Assembly: GCA_020025395.1 (NCBI GenBank)
Contig: JAHHSE010000097.1
Location: 1-5,745 of the forward strand
Direction of reading: 5' to 3'
Length of the DNA: 5,745 bases
Source: Oscillospiraceae bacterium
GTDB lineage: Bacteria; Bacillota; Clostridia; Oscillospirales; Oscillospiraceae
The translations under genes were made by a program, and so were the position numbers. Below the pieces are notes generated by a model. It did no database searches and was not told the origin of the DNA. It saw only the letters and a list, made by a program, of their open reading frames with translations. Of the stretch, positions 5,625-5,745 are shown in pieces. Positions within the stretch are counted from its first letter, which is position 1. The number at the start of each line of letters is the position of its first letter.

Positions 5625-5745
5625 GGGTGAAAATCGGGAAATGATACGGAATGGGCTGGTTTTCCCAGGATGGAAGAGGGAAACCGGAGAGAGAATGGCA
5701 TCAGGCGCCGAACATACGGTATTCCAAAAAAGAGAAACGATACGC
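5625..5745. other. right-edge region upstream of the regulator, no gene supported
   Basis: Non-coding as far as I can see. It holds a bulged inverted repeat (GGTTTTCCC 5658-5666 with GGGAAACC 5678-5685) and GGTATTCC (5718-5725), which resembles the operator core with one change. A short open frame runs on the plus strand from ATG 5695 (or 5641) to the window end, too short to judge. If a divergent gene exists it continues beyond the edge. Confidence 0.5.

Noticed and set aside
5658..5685. Inverted repeat GGTTTTCCC / GGGAAACC
   Set aside because: The stem needs a bulge, has no U-tract, and lies upstream of the regulator's predicted start, so it would not be in that transcript. Probably chance.
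5709..5724. Possible SOS box CGAACATACGGTATTC
   Set aside because: The right half does not fit GTTC at the needed spacing, and it is not next to a DNA-damage gene.
5695..5745. Possible start of a divergent gene at the right edge (ATG 5695 with GGAG 5 nt before, open to the end, also open from ATG 5641)
   Set aside because: Only 17 to 35 codons are visible, codons such as ATA, AGA and CAA differ from the neighbours' preferences, and no convincing plus-strand promoter is present. More sequence to the right would settle it.

Overview
The window is an ordinary chromosomal housekeeping region of a GC-rich bacterium. The best guess is a Firmicute of the class Clostridia, of the gut Oscillospiraceae type (relatives of Flavonifractor or Lawsonibacter). 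This rests on the strong G/C preference at third codon positions, purine-rich GGAGG-like ribosome binding sites before most genes, a Gram-positive style RecA (GGRALKFYSSVR after the L2 loop), and the rimO-pgsA pairing seen in many Clostridia. The taxonomic placement is inference.

Layout, plus strand (1-4756): the C-terminal part of prmC (release-factor glutamine methyltransferase, cut by the left edge), recA, recX, a small FMN nitroreductase-family gene, rimO (ribosomal protein S12 methylthiotransferase) and pgsA (phosphatidylglycerophosphate synthase). All read the same way. recA/recX overlap by 14 nt, recX/nitroreductase and rimO/pgsA overlap as ATGA. Only two gaps exist: 58 nt before recA and 38 nt before rimO. 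This looks like one co-directional operon whose main promoter lies left of the window. It ends at a strong hairpin terminator with a GCAA tetraloop at about 4765-4795, which also has a U-tract for transcripts arriving from the other side.

Minus strand (5563-4805): a convergent gene for a GntR/FadR-type transcription regulator with a winged helix and an FCD ligand domain. Its leader is AT-rich. It holds a credible extended -10 promoter and, over the predicted transcription start, a near-perfect 20-bp palindrome with a TGGTATACCA core plus an extra half-site, which suggests autoregulation. The final 121 nt at the right edge contain no gene I can support.

How the genes relate: RecA and RecX form a recombinase-modulator pair. 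PrmC and RimO both modify the translation apparatus (release factors and ribosomal protein S12). PgsA makes the anionic phospholipid precursor. The nitroreductase has no evident partner and is the odd member. No mobile element, CRISPR array, RNA gene or defence-type system was seen. The most interesting points are the GntR operator and its diverged recognition residues, the nitroreductase coupled to recX, the AT-rich dyad before rimO, and the rearranged recA/pgsA neighbourhood with no visible SOS box.
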